DNA of 31,017 bases. Origin: a virus. The stretch lies in the IMG/VR virus record IMGVR_UViG_3300036782_000160, positions 1-31,017 of that record. One strand, written 5' to 3'. The notes under the pieces were generated by a model. It did not search any database. It worked only from the letters and a program-made list of their open reading frames with translations, and was not told the origin of the DNA. This document shows positions 11,688-20,712 of the stretch, in pieces (the first letter of the stretch is position 1; each line of letters starts with the position of its first letter). A program made the position numbers and the translations under genes.

Positions 11688-13468
11688 GCTGCCTTCTTCT
11701 TTGTTCCCCAGTGGGATTTTGGTTTGTTCTCATAGTTCAACGGCTCGTTATGCAGCGCGTGCATTATTGCCCACGCGGATTCCGCGTGACCGGTTTCCGG
11801 GCTGCGGTCTGCAACAAACGTCATGGCCGCACCGCTGTTTGTTGTTGTGCGGCGGATGGACATGAAGCTTGCCGGGATTTCCTTGAGCTCCTGATCCCAT
11901 TCGATGCGCTGGCTTTCCACGACGTCAGCGGCTTTTAAAACCAGCTGGTTTTTGGTGTTCCGGTCATAGCGAATTGCCTCAATGACGCGCAGCGCGAAAT
12001 GCTGAATGTTGTCAAATACGCCCTGGCCGATGCCGGTAACATCAACGCCCAGGTAGCTGAAGTTGTACTGGCCGAAAAGCTTCTCTATCTGCTTTGCCTG
12101 CCAGCGAAAGTTCATTCCCTTCCAGTTAAAAATTCGCAGTACCCGGAATTTTTCAACGGCCAGAACAGGCGGCGCGATAATCACAAAACACGACAGGTCG
12201 CCGGAGCGGGCGGGGTCGAAGCCACCCCAGACAGGACGATCGCCAAATGGCCGCACCTTGCCGGAGTCATGGTCTTGCCACTCGCTAACATCAACGCCGC
12301 ACTGCTCCAGATCTGAGAAGGAAAAGACGGAGTCTTTACTGTCCACAAATACGCACATATAGAGCATGTTGAATGTGTCAGTGTTGTAGCGGTTGCGCAG
12401 TTTCCCGATACTGGCGCGATTGAAGCCACCGGCAATGGCATCTTCCATTGTAATGACGTAGCGCCACTGGTCATCCGGGCAGACTCTGCCGCCGTCGCGC
12501 ATCTGGTTAAAGTTGGGAAACTCCACGGCACTGCGTTTTTTGCTGCCCCGCTTCCATTCTTCCCCTGTCCAGAACGGGTAAGCCTGGTGCGTTTTGGCTG
12601 AAGGCGTGGAAAAGTAGGTGGTGCGCCATTTATCGTGTGTGGCCATTGCGCTGGCCACTTCGTTAAGGCGGGCAAAGTTCGGTACCCAAAAATATTCATC
12701 ACAATACAGGTGGCCGCTGTATGACTGCGCCGTGTTCTTGTTGGTGGACAGAAAGCGCAGCTCTGCACCGTTCGATAAGCGGATCGGGTTGCCTGTCAGC
12801 GTGATGCCGAAATACAGCTCCGCAATATTGACGATATAAGACCGGAACAATTCCGCCTGGGATTTGGACGCTGACAGGAAAATTTGTGGGTCGCCGGTCA
12901 GTACGGCGTTTTCAAACGCCTCAAAGGCAAAATACCAGGTGGCACCAATCTGGCGGGACTTCAGGATGTTGCGGATCTGCCGACCAATGTTGTTGCGCAG
13001 GTGTTTTTGATAACCAAAAAGGTGCTTGTCCACCCAGGTGTCGAAATCGTCCTGTGTCAGTGAAGAGATATCATTCTTTTTCGGCTTGCCTTTACTGCGG
13101 CGTTCTTTGTGGCCTGCTGGTGCGTCGGATTCATCTTCACTACGTGGGTAAGCGCCAGCCGTGGCAAGCTTCTCTTTGTGCTTATTGCTTTGCGCCCGCA
13201 GCTTGCAGGCGTGGGCAATCAGCATTTCCATTTCTTTAAGTTCAGTTTCGTTCTTATCATCGCGGCTGGTCAGCAGCTGATAGCGGCGTTCAATGGCTTC
13301 TTCCGTGCTTTCATGGTTGAGCAAATCCGCCCAGCTGTATTTTTCCGCCCAGTAGTAAACGATCCGCGCATTGGGCAGATTTAATTCACTGGCAATTTCC
13401 TTTGGTGTGCAGCGTCTTAAGTAAAGAGAGCGGGCTACACCTTTCAGTTCTTCTGAGTATCTGGCCAT
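11684..13468 (-). CDS. P: Terminase large subunit, ATPase (P2 P family)
   Basis: This ~594-residue packaging motor resembles P2 gpP. Residues ~10-50 form a helix-turn-helix (MARYSEELKGVARSLYL, then PKEIASELNL). The ATPase follows, with a Walker A-like SRQIGAT at ~171-177 and Walker B LYCDEYFW at ~254-261. A nuclease domain follows, with acidic residues in GGFDPARSGD and GVDVTGIGQG. The ATG at 13468 gives a length near the 590 of P2. An upstream TTG would add eight residues. It is the promoter-proximal gene of the minus-strand late operon. Confidence 0.95.
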   Translation of the reverse strand: MARYSEELKGVARSLYLRRCTPKEIASELNLPNARIVYYWAEKYSWADLLNHESTEEAIERRYQLLTSRDDKNETELKEMEMLIAHACKLRAQSNKHKEKLATAGAYPRSEDESDAPAGHKERRSKGKPKKNDISSLTQDDFDTWVDKHLFGYQKHLRNNIGRQIRNILKSRQIGATWYFAFEAFENAVLTGDPQIFLSASKSQAELFRSYIVNIAELYFGITLTGNPIRLSNGAELRFLSTNKNTAQSYSGHLYCDEYFWVPNFARLNEVASAMATHDKWRTTYFSTPSAKTHQAYPFWTGEEWKRGSKKRSAVEFPNFNQMRDGGRVCPDDQWRYVITMEDAIAGGFNRASIGKLRNRYNTDTFNMLYMCVFVDSKDSVFSFSDLEQCGVDVSEWQDHDSGKVRPFGDRPVWGGFDPARSGDLSCFVIIAPPVLAVEKFRVLRIFNWKGMNFRWQAKQIEKLFGQYNFSYLGVDVTGIGQGVFDNIQHFALRVIEAIRYDRNTKNQLVLKAADVVESQRIEWDQELKEIPASFMSIRRTTTNSGAAMTFVADRSPETGHAESAWAIMHALHNEPLNYENKPKSHWGTKKKAA

Positions 13469-13667
13469 GCGTCCGGGATGATCGCCTTTCAATATTTCTT
13501 TCGGGTTGATGGATATTGTGCCAGCAAGATGGCGAAATATTATTTTTACGGTTCGGGATGGTTCCGTTATGGCTTATATCCGAATTAACCCGAACTAATG
13601 AAGGTGCGGGGCTGTGGGTAATCGTTAATAATTCATTTCGCAATATCACTGCGGCATCAGGAAATAT
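13469..13667. promoter_or_regulatory. Divergent late control region between P and O
   Basis: This ~200-bp gap separates the divergent late operons, so it should hold both late promoters. GTTCGGG (13551-13557) and CCCGAAC (13589-13595) form an inverted pair with 31 bp between the arms. A further TTCGGGTT occurs at 13499-13506. TAATAAT at 13626-13632 is a possible -10 toward O, placing the 13589 site near -50. No clear P2-type TGT-N12-ACA Ogr site was seen. The motif is a candidate activator site only. Confidence 0.5.
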
Positions 13668-14465
13668 ATGTCACATCTGAAAACAGACTGGCTGTGTGTT
13701 GCCACTGAAGGGGATACGGTAGACGGCAGGGTTATTAAGCGTCAGTGGTTAATTGATATGGGGGATACCTATGATTTTAACCTTTGGGCAGCATTAATCT
13801 GGCCAGAGCATGAGGGCGAAGGCGATAACCTTGGCGAAGTGCTCGATGCCATGTGGCAGGAGGGGGATGACGGAAAGGTACGGCTTTTTGTTTCCATCTG
13901 CCCGAATATGCGCCTGATTTATGCGAATAACGAAGGACAATTGCTTTTCTTCTCTGTCGAGCCGGAAGAAAACTGGCGAGGCTCCGGGCGGACTTATCTT
14001 ACCGGCCTTGCGGTTACCGATCATCCGGCCAGTGTGGGTACTACACGGCTGCGCTTCAGTCGGCGCAAAAAGTTAAATAAGCAGGGTTATTACAGCTGTG
14101 TAATTACCCGTGATGGCAAAATTGAACAGGAACGTGAAATGAAAAACTGGCAGAAATTATTTGGTATTAAGCCAAAGTTTGAAGAAGAAGTGTCGGGCAA
14201 TGAAGGTGGTCAGGGGGGCGACAAATTACAGGCACTGGCGAATGCAGTTAATGAGCTGGAAGGCCGCGTTGCTGCCATCGAAAATACACTGAGTGGTGTA
14301 AAAGAAGATGTGGATACCATCGCGGAAGTTGTCGATACGGAGGAGTTTGCAGCAATTCGTGATAACGCCCCGGAAATCGTTAAGCGTTTTTCTGATTTAG
14401 GTGCAAAAAACCAACGCCAGCAGCGTAGCGTTCAGGATAAAGATAAGAAATTTAATTACCTGTAA
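13668..14465 (+). CDS. O: Capsid scaffold and maturation protease (P2 O family)
   Basis: This 265-residue protein guides procapsid assembly and cleaves capsid proteins. The N-terminal ~130 residues form a serine protease with the family triad D19, H48 (WPEHEG) and S122 (HPASVGT), matching the spacing known for P2 gpO at the first two positions. A coiled-coil scaffold region follows (ALANAVNELEGRVAAIENTLSGVKEDV). The basic, glutamine-rich C-terminus is the likely capsid-contact end. It opens the plus-strand late operon. Confidence 0.94.
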   Translation: MSHLKTDWLCVATEGDTVDGRVIKRQWLIDMGDTYDFNLWAALIWPEHEGEGDNLGEVLDAMWQEGDDGKVRLFVSICPNMRLIYANNEGQLLFFSVEPEENWRGSGRTYLTGLAVTDHPASVGTTRLRFSRRKKLNKQGYYSCVITRDGKIEQEREMKNWQKLFGIKPKFEEEVSGNEGGQGGDKLQALANAVNELEGRVAAIENTLSGVKEDVDTIAEVVDTEEFAAIRDNAPEIVKRFSDLGAKNQRQQRSVQDKDKKFNYL

Positions 14466-14527
14466 TTTACAGCTTTCTACCTGAATAAAAATTAACTGAA
14501 TTAATCGCGTTAACGCGAGGGAGTTTT

Positions 14528-15550
14528 ATGCATCTTAATAACCGTGCGCGGGATTTACTGGATAAATATTCGGCGGGGATGGCGCAGCATTTCGGTGCGC
14601 GTGATACCAGTCGTTATTTTTCCCTGAATGATCCGCAGGAAAATGCGTTACGCCTGGCACTTCTGGAATCAGTGGAATTCCTGAACATGATCACCTGCAT
14701 GGATGTAGACCAGCTGAGCGGCCAGGTCATTTCTGTCGGCTCTTCGGTTCTGCATACCGGACGCAGTGAAGAGGGGCGCTTTACCCGCCGTGTGGGTGTG
14801 GACGGCAACGACTACTCACTGGTTGAAACAGACAGCTGCGCCGCACTGCGCTGGGATCTGCTTTCCGTGTGGGCGAACGCCGGTAAGGAAGAAAATGAGT
14901 TCTTTAACCTCGTTCAGACTTTCTCAACCCAGGCTTTCGCACTCGATATGCTGCGCATCGGCTTCAACGGTAAGAGCCGCGCCAAAACCACTAACCCAAC
15001 GGAAAACCCGAACGGCGAAGATGTGAACATTGGCTGGCATGAGCGTATGCGTACCCTCCTGGGTGGCAATCAGATCATGACTGACCCTGTCACGCTGGAT
15101 GAGGCGGGCGATTACAAATCACTGGATGCGATGGCATCGGATTTGATTAACGCCAAAATCGCCCCGCAATTCCGCAACGATCCCCGCCTTGTTGTGCTGG
15201 TCGGCGCTGATTTAGTGGCAGCTGAACAGTACCGACTCTATCAGGCCGCAGACCGTCCAACGGAGAAGATTGCCGCGCAGATGCTGGGCAGCACCATCGC
15301 CGGACGTCAGGCAATTATCCCGCCGTTTATGCCGGGTAAACGCATGGTGGTGACGCCGCTGAGCAACCTTCACATCTACACCCAGCGCAATACGCGTATG
15401 CGTAAGTCTGAGTTTGTTGAAGATCGTAAGCAGTTCGAAAACAAGTATCTGCGCAATGAAGGTTACGCCGTGGAAGTGCCGGAGCTGTACGCGGCAATCG
15501 ATGAAAGTGCCGTGACCATCGGCAAGCCGGAAGAGCCGAAGGAGGGCTAA
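14528..15550 (+). CDS. N: Major capsid protein (P2 N family)
   Basis: This 340-residue major capsid protein of the P2 N family (HK97-like fold) has family segments HLNNRARDLLDKYSAG, WHERMRTLLGG, VVLVGADLVAAEQYRLYQ and the C-terminal VEDRKQFENKYLRNEGYAVEV. The first ~30 residues would be removed by the scaffold-protease in P2. GCGAGGGAG lies ahead of the ATG. It lies between scaffold and small terminase, the normal P2 order. Confidence 0.95.
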   Translation: MHLNNRARDLLDKYSAGMAQHFGARDTSRYFSLNDPQENALRLALLESVEFLNMITCMDVDQLSGQVISVGSSVLHTGRSEEGRFTRRVGVDGNDYSLVETDSCAALRWDLLSVWANAGKEENEFFNLVQTFSTQAFALDMLRIGFNGKSRAKTTNPTENPNGEDVNIGWHERMRTLLGGNQIMTDPVTLDEAGDYKSLDAMASDLINAKIAPQFRNDPRLVVLVGADLVAAEQYRLYQAADRPTEKIAAQMLGSTIAGRQAIIPPFMPGKRMVVTPLSNLHIYTQRNTRMRKSEFVEDRKQFENKYLRNEGYAVEVPELYAAIDESAVTIGKPEEPKEG

Positions 15551-15553
15551 AAC

Positions 15554-16255
15554 ATGGTGCTTTCCCCGGCTCAACGCCATAGCCAGCGCATCAGGATGCA
15601 GCAGCAGCTTGCGCAGCAGATGGCGGTAACAACCTCGGACAGTTTGCACATTCAGATTGCCGAGCTGAATCGCGATCTGGAAGCCCTTCAACGCTTCACG
15701 TTGAGGGTTGACAAAATCGCCCATAAGCGTGATGTGCTGCTGCCGCGCTGGAAACCTACGGTGGAAGCGTATCTGGCCAGCGGCCAGGCGTACCCAAACC
15801 CGGTTTTTGCCTGGTGCATTATCTGGCTGTTTGACGTGGGCGATCTCGATACTGCGCTGGCGTGGGCTGATATTGCGATTGCACAGCAGCAGGCCACGCC
15901 AGACCGGTTACGCAGCAACTTTCCTACGTTTGTGGCGGATACCGTGCTGGCCTGGGCGCAGGAGTCTGCGGGGCGCGGGGAAAGTGTTGAACCCTATTTT
16001 TCAGCCACGTTTGACCGCGTGGCCACTTCATGGCGTTTGCATGAGCAGGTGACGGCTAAGTGGTTCAAGTTTGCCGGACAGCAGATGTTACGCAGCGATG
16101 ATGGCCGGGTGAATCCGGCCAGCGTGGACAGCGCCGACGTGCTGGAAAAGGCCGATCAGCTACTGGCAACGGCAGAGCAGCATTACGCAAAAATTGGCGT
16201 GGGAACCACGCGCCAGCAGGTTGCAGCCCGACGCAGGAAACTGTTGCAGCCTTAA
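15554..16255 (+). CDS. M: Terminase small subunit (P2 M family)
   Basis: This 233-residue protein recognises cos DNA and hands it to the large terminase. It starts SPAQRHSQRIRMQQQ as P2 gpM does, with family segments LPRWKPTVEAYLASG and WCIIWLFDVGDLDTALAWADIAI. AAGGAGG lies about 8 bp before the ATG, in the last codons of the capsid gene. The order O-N-M-L matches P2. Confidence 0.94.
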   Translation: MVLSPAQRHSQRIRMQQQLAQQMAVTTSDSLHIQIAELNRDLEALQRFTLRVDKIAHKRDVLLPRWKPTVEAYLASGQAYPNPVFAWCIIWLFDVGDLDTALAWADIAIAQQQATPDRLRSNFPTFVADTVLAWAQESAGRGESVEPYFSATFDRVATSWRLHEQVTAKWFKFAGQQMLRSDDGRVNPASVDSADVLEKADQLLATAEQHYAKIGVGTTRQQVAARRRKLLQP

Positions 16256-16352
16256 CGACTACCGCAGGCCAGGCGGGCGCGGTGGAGGGCAGAGCACAGT
16301 AAGTGCACCTGCGCCGTGGAAACCGGCCAGCCCGCCTTTTTACGGAGTGAAC

Positions 16353-16805
16353 ATGTTTAGCGGAACACCGATTGATTATCAGGATGAGCCGCTGGAGAAC
16401 AACGGATTCTGGCCAGATTTGAATCTGAAGGATTTTCAGAGCCAGCGCACCCTCCCCGCAGATATCGACGCGGACACCATCGGCCAGGCGCTTATCGCAG
16501 CGGTGGCGGAGGTTAACGCGGAGCTGGAGGCGACGGAGGCAAAGCACCGGGCAAATGGCTATGAAACGGCAGACAAGGTGCCAGGGGTGAAGCTGAAAGG
16601 GAAAAACGCCCTTTGCGCCCAGTACACGAAAGCTGTTTTTGCCAGGGCAAAAGCGGATCTGATGGGGGAGTTTGCTTCCGTTGGCCGACACGATACCCAG
16701 CCGGGGCAGGAGAGCGCGGAAACCCGCAATGGATTGCTGGCTGAATCGTCAGTGGTTATCCGGCGAATGAAGGGGCTGAAACGGGCAACGGTGAGAATGG
16801 TATGA
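16353..16805 (+). CDS. L: Head completion/stabilisation protein (P2 L family)
   Basis: This 150-residue protein corresponds by position and sequence to P2 gpL, which completes the head after packaging. Segments such as NGFWPDLNLKDFQSQRTLPADID and CAQYTKAVFARAKADLMGEF fit the family. The ATG at 16353 has CGGAG 6 bp upstream. Longer in-frame starts overlap M. The 97-bp gap before it has complementary arms GGCGGGC/GCCCGCC with a large loop and then TTTTT, possibly a weak attenuator. It overlaps the next gene by 4 bp. Confidence 0.88.
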   Translation: MFSGTPIDYQDEPLENNGFWPDLNLKDFQSQRTLPADIDADTIGQALIAAVAEVNAELEATEAKHRANGYETADKVPGVKLKGKNALCAQYTKAVFARAKADLMGEFASVGRHDTQPGQESAETRNGLLAESSVVIRRMKGLKRATVRMV

Positions 16806-17305
16806 GTCAGACGCAGCTTGAATCACTCACCGCGCTTTTCCGGGAGAACGTGCCAGCGCGGGTGATGCAGGGGTTTAGCAGTTTCCTTGACGAAATGAAG
16901 TTTATTCCCGCCACCAGGGATATGGGGTTGGGGCAATACCGGCAGGCAATCATCCGCTATGACGCGTTGTTGACCTGGGAGCGCTTCCCGTTCCGGCTGG
17001 TTCCGCCTCAGTTGCTTATGTCACTGCTGGCTGCGTGGCTGGATGAGGCCAGTCAGTCACTGCTTGATGATATCGGGCAAAGCGAATCAGAACCTGACTG
17101 GGATGTGTCGGTGGAGACTGAAGAAACCGCCACCATTGTTTTAACAGTGCCGATGGCTGAAGAGCTGGTGATTAAGCGGGATAAAAACGGGGCGATCCCC
17201 TGGCAGGGTGAGCGCTGGTCACTGGTTGAGCCTGAAGTATGGACAGCCATCACGGCGCAGGTGTTCGGTGTGGATGAAGCCGGTGCGCCGATTGGGAGTG
17301 CGTGA
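16802..17305 (+). CDS. R: Tail completion protein (gpR-like)
   Basis: This 167-residue protein matches in place and pattern the P2 R-type tail completion proteins, which act at the head-proximal end of the tail (RYDALLTWERFPFR, then LLAAWLDEAS). It overlaps L by ATGA and the next gene by one base. P2 gpR is slightly shorter. Assignment rests mainly on order and on this motif. Confidence 0.75.
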   Translation: MSQTQLESLTALFRENVPARVMQGFSSFLDEMKFIPATRDMGLGQYRQAIIRYDALLTWERFPFRLVPPQLLMSLLAAWLDEASQSLLDDIGQSESEPDWDVSVETEETATIVLTVPMAEELVIKRDKNGAIPWQGERWSLVEPEVWTAITAQVFGVDEAGAPIGSA

Positions 17306-18012
17306 TGTTCGTCGGCGGTGAGCTTAACAAAAAGCAGCTGGCCACGCTGCGCCAGAGTCTGGCCAACATGGATTTGCCGCCCAGGAAGCGCCAGCGCCTT
17401 ATCTGGCGTCTGGCCAAATACGGGCTGATTGCCGCGGCAAAACGTAACGTTCGCAATCAGCAAAGCCCGGATGGCCAGCCGTGGGCGGCAAGGAAAACCC
17501 GGCGCAAGGGAAAGATGCTGCGTAATTTGCCAAAGCTGCTTCATATCAGGGAAATGCCGGAAATTCAGGCCGTGCGTGTCTACTTGCAGGGCGGTGGATA
17601 CCGGAACGGCGAAACGCCGGTACCTGCTGGCACCGTGGGGTTTGCGCAGCAAAACGGGATGCGTGCCCGGGTAAGCCGAAAGGGGAAAACCGGCAGCGTC
17701 CCGGCAGGCAAGATGGCCACGGCGGCGCAGGCCAAAAAGTTACGCGTCCTGGGCTACCGGGTGAAAAGAGGCACGCGCTGGAAGAAACCCACGTACCGGG
17801 AGCTTATGGACGCGATGCCCTACAGCCAGGCCGGTTTGCTTATCAGGAAGCTGAGCGGCAGGGCGGTGAAAACCAGCTGGACGGTTGATTTGCCCGCCCG
17901 TGAGTTTCTGGGCATGAGTGACGACGATTTTAATAAAGCGCTTGCGCGACAGCTTCAGGCCATCGGCTTTGGCTGGGACGTTTACGCGCAGGATATGAAG
18001 GGGAAAAAATGA
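17305..18012 (+). CDS. S: Phage virion morphogenesis protein (gpS-like)
   Basis: This 235-residue basic protein resembles the virion morphogenesis (gpS) family involved in tail completion: RRKRQRLIWRLAKYGLIAAAKRN-type N-terminal region, then SPDGQPWAARK. The ATG at 17305 was chosen over a GTG one codon earlier because it forms the TGATG overlap with the R stop. GGGAG is upstream. It overlaps the sheath gene by 4 bp. Confidence 0.8.
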   Translation: MFVGGELNKKQLATLRQSLANMDLPPRKRQRLIWRLAKYGLIAAAKRNVRNQQSPDGQPWAARKTRRKGKMLRNLPKLLHIREMPEIQAVRVYLQGGGYRNGETPVPAGTVGFAQQNGMRARVSRKGKTGSVPAGKMATAAQAKKLRVLGYRVKRGTRWKKPTYRELMDAMPYSQAGLLIRKLSGRAVKTSWTVDLPAREFLGMSDDDFNKALARQLQAIGFGWDVYAQDMKGKK

Positions 18013-19136
18013 CCTGGCCAAATGTGACGGTAAATCAGGTAAACCAGCTTCTGGGTGAAACCAACGAAGTGGAACGTGCCGTGCTGTTTGTCGGTACGGG
18101 TAGCACGAATGCAGGTAAAACGCTGGCGGTGAATGCCCAGAGTGATTTTGATTCGCTTCTGGGTACTAAAGCCAGCCAGCTGAAAAGTGATGTGATGGCC
18201 GCGCAGGCGAATGCTGGCACGAACTGGTGGGGCTTTGTTCATGTTCTGCCAGAGGACAGTGAATCGGGGGCCTGGGTGGATGCTGTGCTGGCGGCGCAGG
18301 GCGTGTGTTCAGTTGAAGGCGTCGTACTTTGTGATGATGTCAGCGCGAAGGCGGAGATTAATCAGGCCATCACGCTGCGCAGCAATCTGATCGCTAAATT
18401 CGGGCGCTGGGTGTGGTTTCTGCTGGCCGTCGAGGGGATGCAGGACGCAGAAACGCAGGCCGATTATCTGGCACGGCTGTCAACGCTACAGGACGGCATG
18501 GCAGAAAAAGCCGTTCAGCTGGTTCCGCGTATCTGGGGGAATGAGCCAGGGGCGCTGGCGGGGCGGCTATGCTCCCGTGCTGTAACCATTGCTGACAGTC
18601 CGGCGCGGGTAAAAACAGGCGCACTGTTACGCCTGGGTAGCGATAAAACGCCGGTGGATGGCGCTGGTATGCCGCTTGAGCTGGCAACGCTTCAGGCGCT
18701 GGAAGCGCAGCGCTTCAGTGTGCCGATGTGGTACCCGGACTTTGACGGGATTTACTGGGCTGACGGGCGCACCCTCGATGTTGAAGGCGGTGATTATCAG
18801 AGTATCGAAACGCTGCGCATTGCGGATAAAGCTGCCCGCCGTGTGCGTCTGATGGCCATCAGCAAAATTGCGGATCGCTCGCTGAACAGCACGCCGTCCA
18901 GCATTGCCGCGCATGAGCAGCTTTTTGCGAAGCCGCTGCGTGAAATGTCTGTCAATTCTGCAATCAACGGCGTGACGTTCCCCGGTGAGGTTAAGCCGCC
19001 GCAGGATGGTGATGTATCCATTGTCTGGAAAACCAAAAAGGCCGTGGAAATTTACATTGTGGTGCGCACGTATGAAGTGCCGCTGCAAATCACCATCAGT
19101 CTGTTACTGGATGCCAGCCTGGAGGCCGCAGCATGA
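18009..19136 (+). CDS. Tail sheath protein (DUF2586, HP1/K139 type)
   Basis: This 375-residue protein fits the DUF2586 sheath family of HP1-like myophages: NVTVNQVNQLLGETNEVERAVLFVG at the N-terminus and a C-terminus AVEIYIVVRTYEVPLQITISLLLD. It would form the contractile sheath around the tube. It is distinct from the P2 FI sheath, so the tail module is not P2-like. It overlaps neighbours on both sides by ATGA. Confidence 0.86.
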   Translation: MTWPNVTVNQVNQLLGETNEVERAVLFVGTGSTNAGKTLAVNAQSDFDSLLGTKASQLKSDVMAAQANAGTNWWGFVHVLPEDSESGAWVDAVLAAQGVCSVEGVVLCDDVSAKAEINQAITLRSNLIAKFGRWVWFLLAVEGMQDAETQADYLARLSTLQDGMAEKAVQLVPRIWGNEPGALAGRLCSRAVTIADSPARVKTGALLRLGSDKTPVDGAGMPLELATLQALEAQRFSVPMWYPDFDGIYWADGRTLDVEGGDYQSIETLRIADKAARRVRLMAISKIADRSLNSTPSSIAAHEQLFAKPLREMSVNSAINGVTFPGEVKPPQDGDVSIVWKTKKAVEIYIVVRTYEVPLQITISLLLDASLEAAA

Positions 19137-19588
19137 CTAAACGTATCTCGGGTATGTCGTTTGATACCCACATGGGTGGCCAGCTGGTCAACATTGAAAA
19201 AATCAGTCTGGATATCACGGATAACAGCGCCGCCGCGCAAACCCGTGGTGTACCCGATGGCCACGTTGATGGGGATGTGTCGGCAGAGGGCGAGATTGAA
19301 CTGAGCACTAAAGCGCTGGGCATTCTTACCGGCCTTGCGCGTAGCGCCGGCTCATGGCGCGGCATTGATACCCAGGATTTTCTTTTTTATGCCAGAGCGG
19401 GCAATGAAGAAATCAGGGTTGAAGCCTTTGGCTGCAAGCTGATGCTGAACAACGTGCTGGATATCGATCCGAAGGGGGGCAGCGTTACCACGCACAAAAT
19501 CAAATACTTCGTGAGCAGCCCGGAGTTCGTGAAAATTAACGGTATTCCGTATCTGGAAGCGGAAGCCACAGCAAACCTGACGGGTTAA
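19133..19588 (+). CDS. Tail tube protein (DUF2597)
   Basis: This 151-residue protein matches DUF2597 tail tube proteins of the HP1 group: RISGMSFDTHMGGQLVNIEK at the N-terminus, then VDGDVSAEGEIELSTKAL and LMLNNVLDIDPKGG. It forms the inner tube through which DNA passes. It directly follows the sheath gene with a 4-bp overlap. Confidence 0.86.
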   Translation: MTKRISGMSFDTHMGGQLVNIEKISLDITDNSAAAQTRGVPDGHVDGDVSAEGEIELSTKALGILTGLARSAGSWRGIDTQDFLFYARAGNEEIRVEAFGCKLMLNNVLDIDPKGGSVTTHKIKYFVSSPEFVKINGIPYLEAEATANLTG

Positions 19589-19597
19589 GGGGAAGGG

Positions 19598-19888
19598 ATG
19601 CAGGAATACGAAAAGTGGGGTGTCTCGCTGGCCATTCTGGGGGCGTTGATAGCCCTGGGCAAAATGCTGGACAGCGGCGAACCTGTCACGGTGCGTCTGG
19701 TGGCGGGTCGCGTGATTGTCGGCAGCGCCCTGGCGCTGATGGCAGGCTCGGTGCTTTATCTGCGTCCGGATACCCATCCGCTGGCCATTGTGGGGCTGGC
19801 CTCCGCGCTGGGGATTACTGGTCATAGCCTGGTTGAAGCATGGCTGAAGAAGAAGGCGAAGCAGAGTTTAAAAAGGGAGGGAAAGTGA
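19598..19888 (+). CDS. Holin
   Basis: This 96-residue membrane protein has three hydrophobic segments (about residues 8-22, 38-52 and 60-76) and a strongly basic C-terminus (KKKAKQSLKREGK), the form of an HP1-type holin. It would permeabilise the inner membrane to release the endolysin. The stop overlaps the endolysin start (GTGA). It heads the lysis cassette between tube and tail chaperone genes. Confidence 0.82.
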   Translation: MQEYEKWGVSLAILGALIALGKMLDSGEPVTVRLVAGRVIVGSALALMAGSVLYLRPDTHPLAIVGLASALGITGHSLVEAWLKKKAKQSLKREGK

Positions 19889-20226
19889 CACTGAGTGAAA
19901 AACAGCAGCTGTTTGCCGTGAAAATTGCGCAGCTGATTTTATGGGCAGATGAATGCGGGCTGCGTGTAACGTTTGGTGAAGCATACCGAACCCCGGAACA
20001 GGCTGCACTGAATGCGAAAAAGGGCAGCGGTATTGCAAACAGCCTTCACACGCAGCGCCTGGCTGTGGATCTGAATCTGTTTGTGAATGGCCAGTACAAA
20101 ACCCGCACCGAAGATTACCGGGTGCTGGGCGAATACTGGGAGTCTATCGGCGGCAGCTGGGGCGGGCGCTTTAAATCAAACCCGGACGGGAACCACTTCA
20201 GCCTTGAGCATAACGGGGGGCGCTGA
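19885..20226 (+). CDS. Endolysin, M15 peptidase
   Basis: This 113-residue M15-family D-Ala/L-Ala-D-Glu-type peptidoglycan peptidase shows the zinc site S53-x-H55-x6-D62 (SLHTQRLAVD) and H104 in GNHFSLEH. The GTG start at 19885 follows GGGAGG by about 5 bp and overlaps the holin stop. An upstream in-frame ATG inside the holin gene is less likely. There is no signal peptide, so release depends on the holin. Confidence 0.87.
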   Translation: MTLSEKQQLFAVKIAQLILWADECGLRVTFGEAYRTPEQAALNAKKGSGIANSLHTQRLAVDLNLFVNGQYKTRTEDYRVLGEYWESIGGSWGGRFKSNPDGNHFSLEHNGGR

Positions 20227-20603
20227 TGAGCCGTGCCGCTGTGATGATTCTGGCCGCGCTGGCGCTGGCATTTGGTGCAGGCTGGAAAGTGGCAGTATTG
20301 CAGCGTGACAGCATCGATCTGGTTATTGAACGGAGCGCTACCGCTGCCGGTAAAGAAGGCCAGCGCATTGCCAGCGAATCGGCCAGGAAACTGGAAGGAC
20401 AACTGGATGAGATACGGAACGCGCCGCCCCGTGAAATCCGCACGGAGCTGGTTAAGCCGGTGTTTACTAGCCGCTGTCTGTCTGATGAATTTGTCAGCAT
20501 GTACAACGACGCCACCACTAAAATTGAAGGTGCCTTATCAGGAAAGCCTCAAGGTGCTTTGCCCCGTGCAGCTACCGCGCCTGACGGGAGCGCAGGGAAA
20601 TAA
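20226..20603 (+). CDS. Rz: Rz-like inner-membrane spanin
   Basis: This 125-residue protein has one N-terminal membrane span (AAVMILAALALAFGAGW) and a periplasmic helical region (ERSATAAGKEGQRIASESARKLEGQLDEI), as in i-spanins. Together with the overlapping Rz1 it would fuse the membranes in the last step of lysis. The start overlaps the endolysin stop (TGATG). Confidence 0.8.
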   Translation: MSRAAVMILAALALAFGAGWKVAVLQRDSIDLVIERSATAAGKEGQRIASESARKLEGQLDEIRNAPPREIRTELVKPVFTSRCLSDEFVSMYNDATTKIEGALSGKPQGALPRAATAPDGSAGK

Positions 20604-20712
20604 CGCAGCGGATTTGTTACTAATTTATTTAGAACTGTATGGCCAGTGCGCCGCACGGCATAACCAGTTAATTACTGAAATCAATCAACGTGAGAAAATG
20701 AATGATGAGTGA
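20407..20712 (+). CDS. Rz1: Rz1-like outer-membrane spanin lipoprotein
   Basis: In another frame, overlapping the second half of Rz, this 101-residue protein has a basic N-terminus, a hydrophobic core (LLAAVCLMNL) and a lipobox LSAC with C32 as the acylated cysteine, followed by TTTPP. This is the o-spanin pattern. It extends 109 bp past the Rz stop and overlaps the E start, which is a longer tail than in lambda. AAGGAC lies upstream of the ATG. Confidence 0.78.
   Translation: MRYGTRRPVKSARSWLSRCLLAAVCLMNLSACTTTPPLKLKVPYQESLKVLCPVQLPRLTGAQGNNAADLLLIYLELYGQCAARHNQLITEINQREKMNDE

Noticed and set aside
13469-13667. P2-type Ogr site TGT-N12-ACA
   Set aside because: I looked for this spacing on both strands and found no convincing match.
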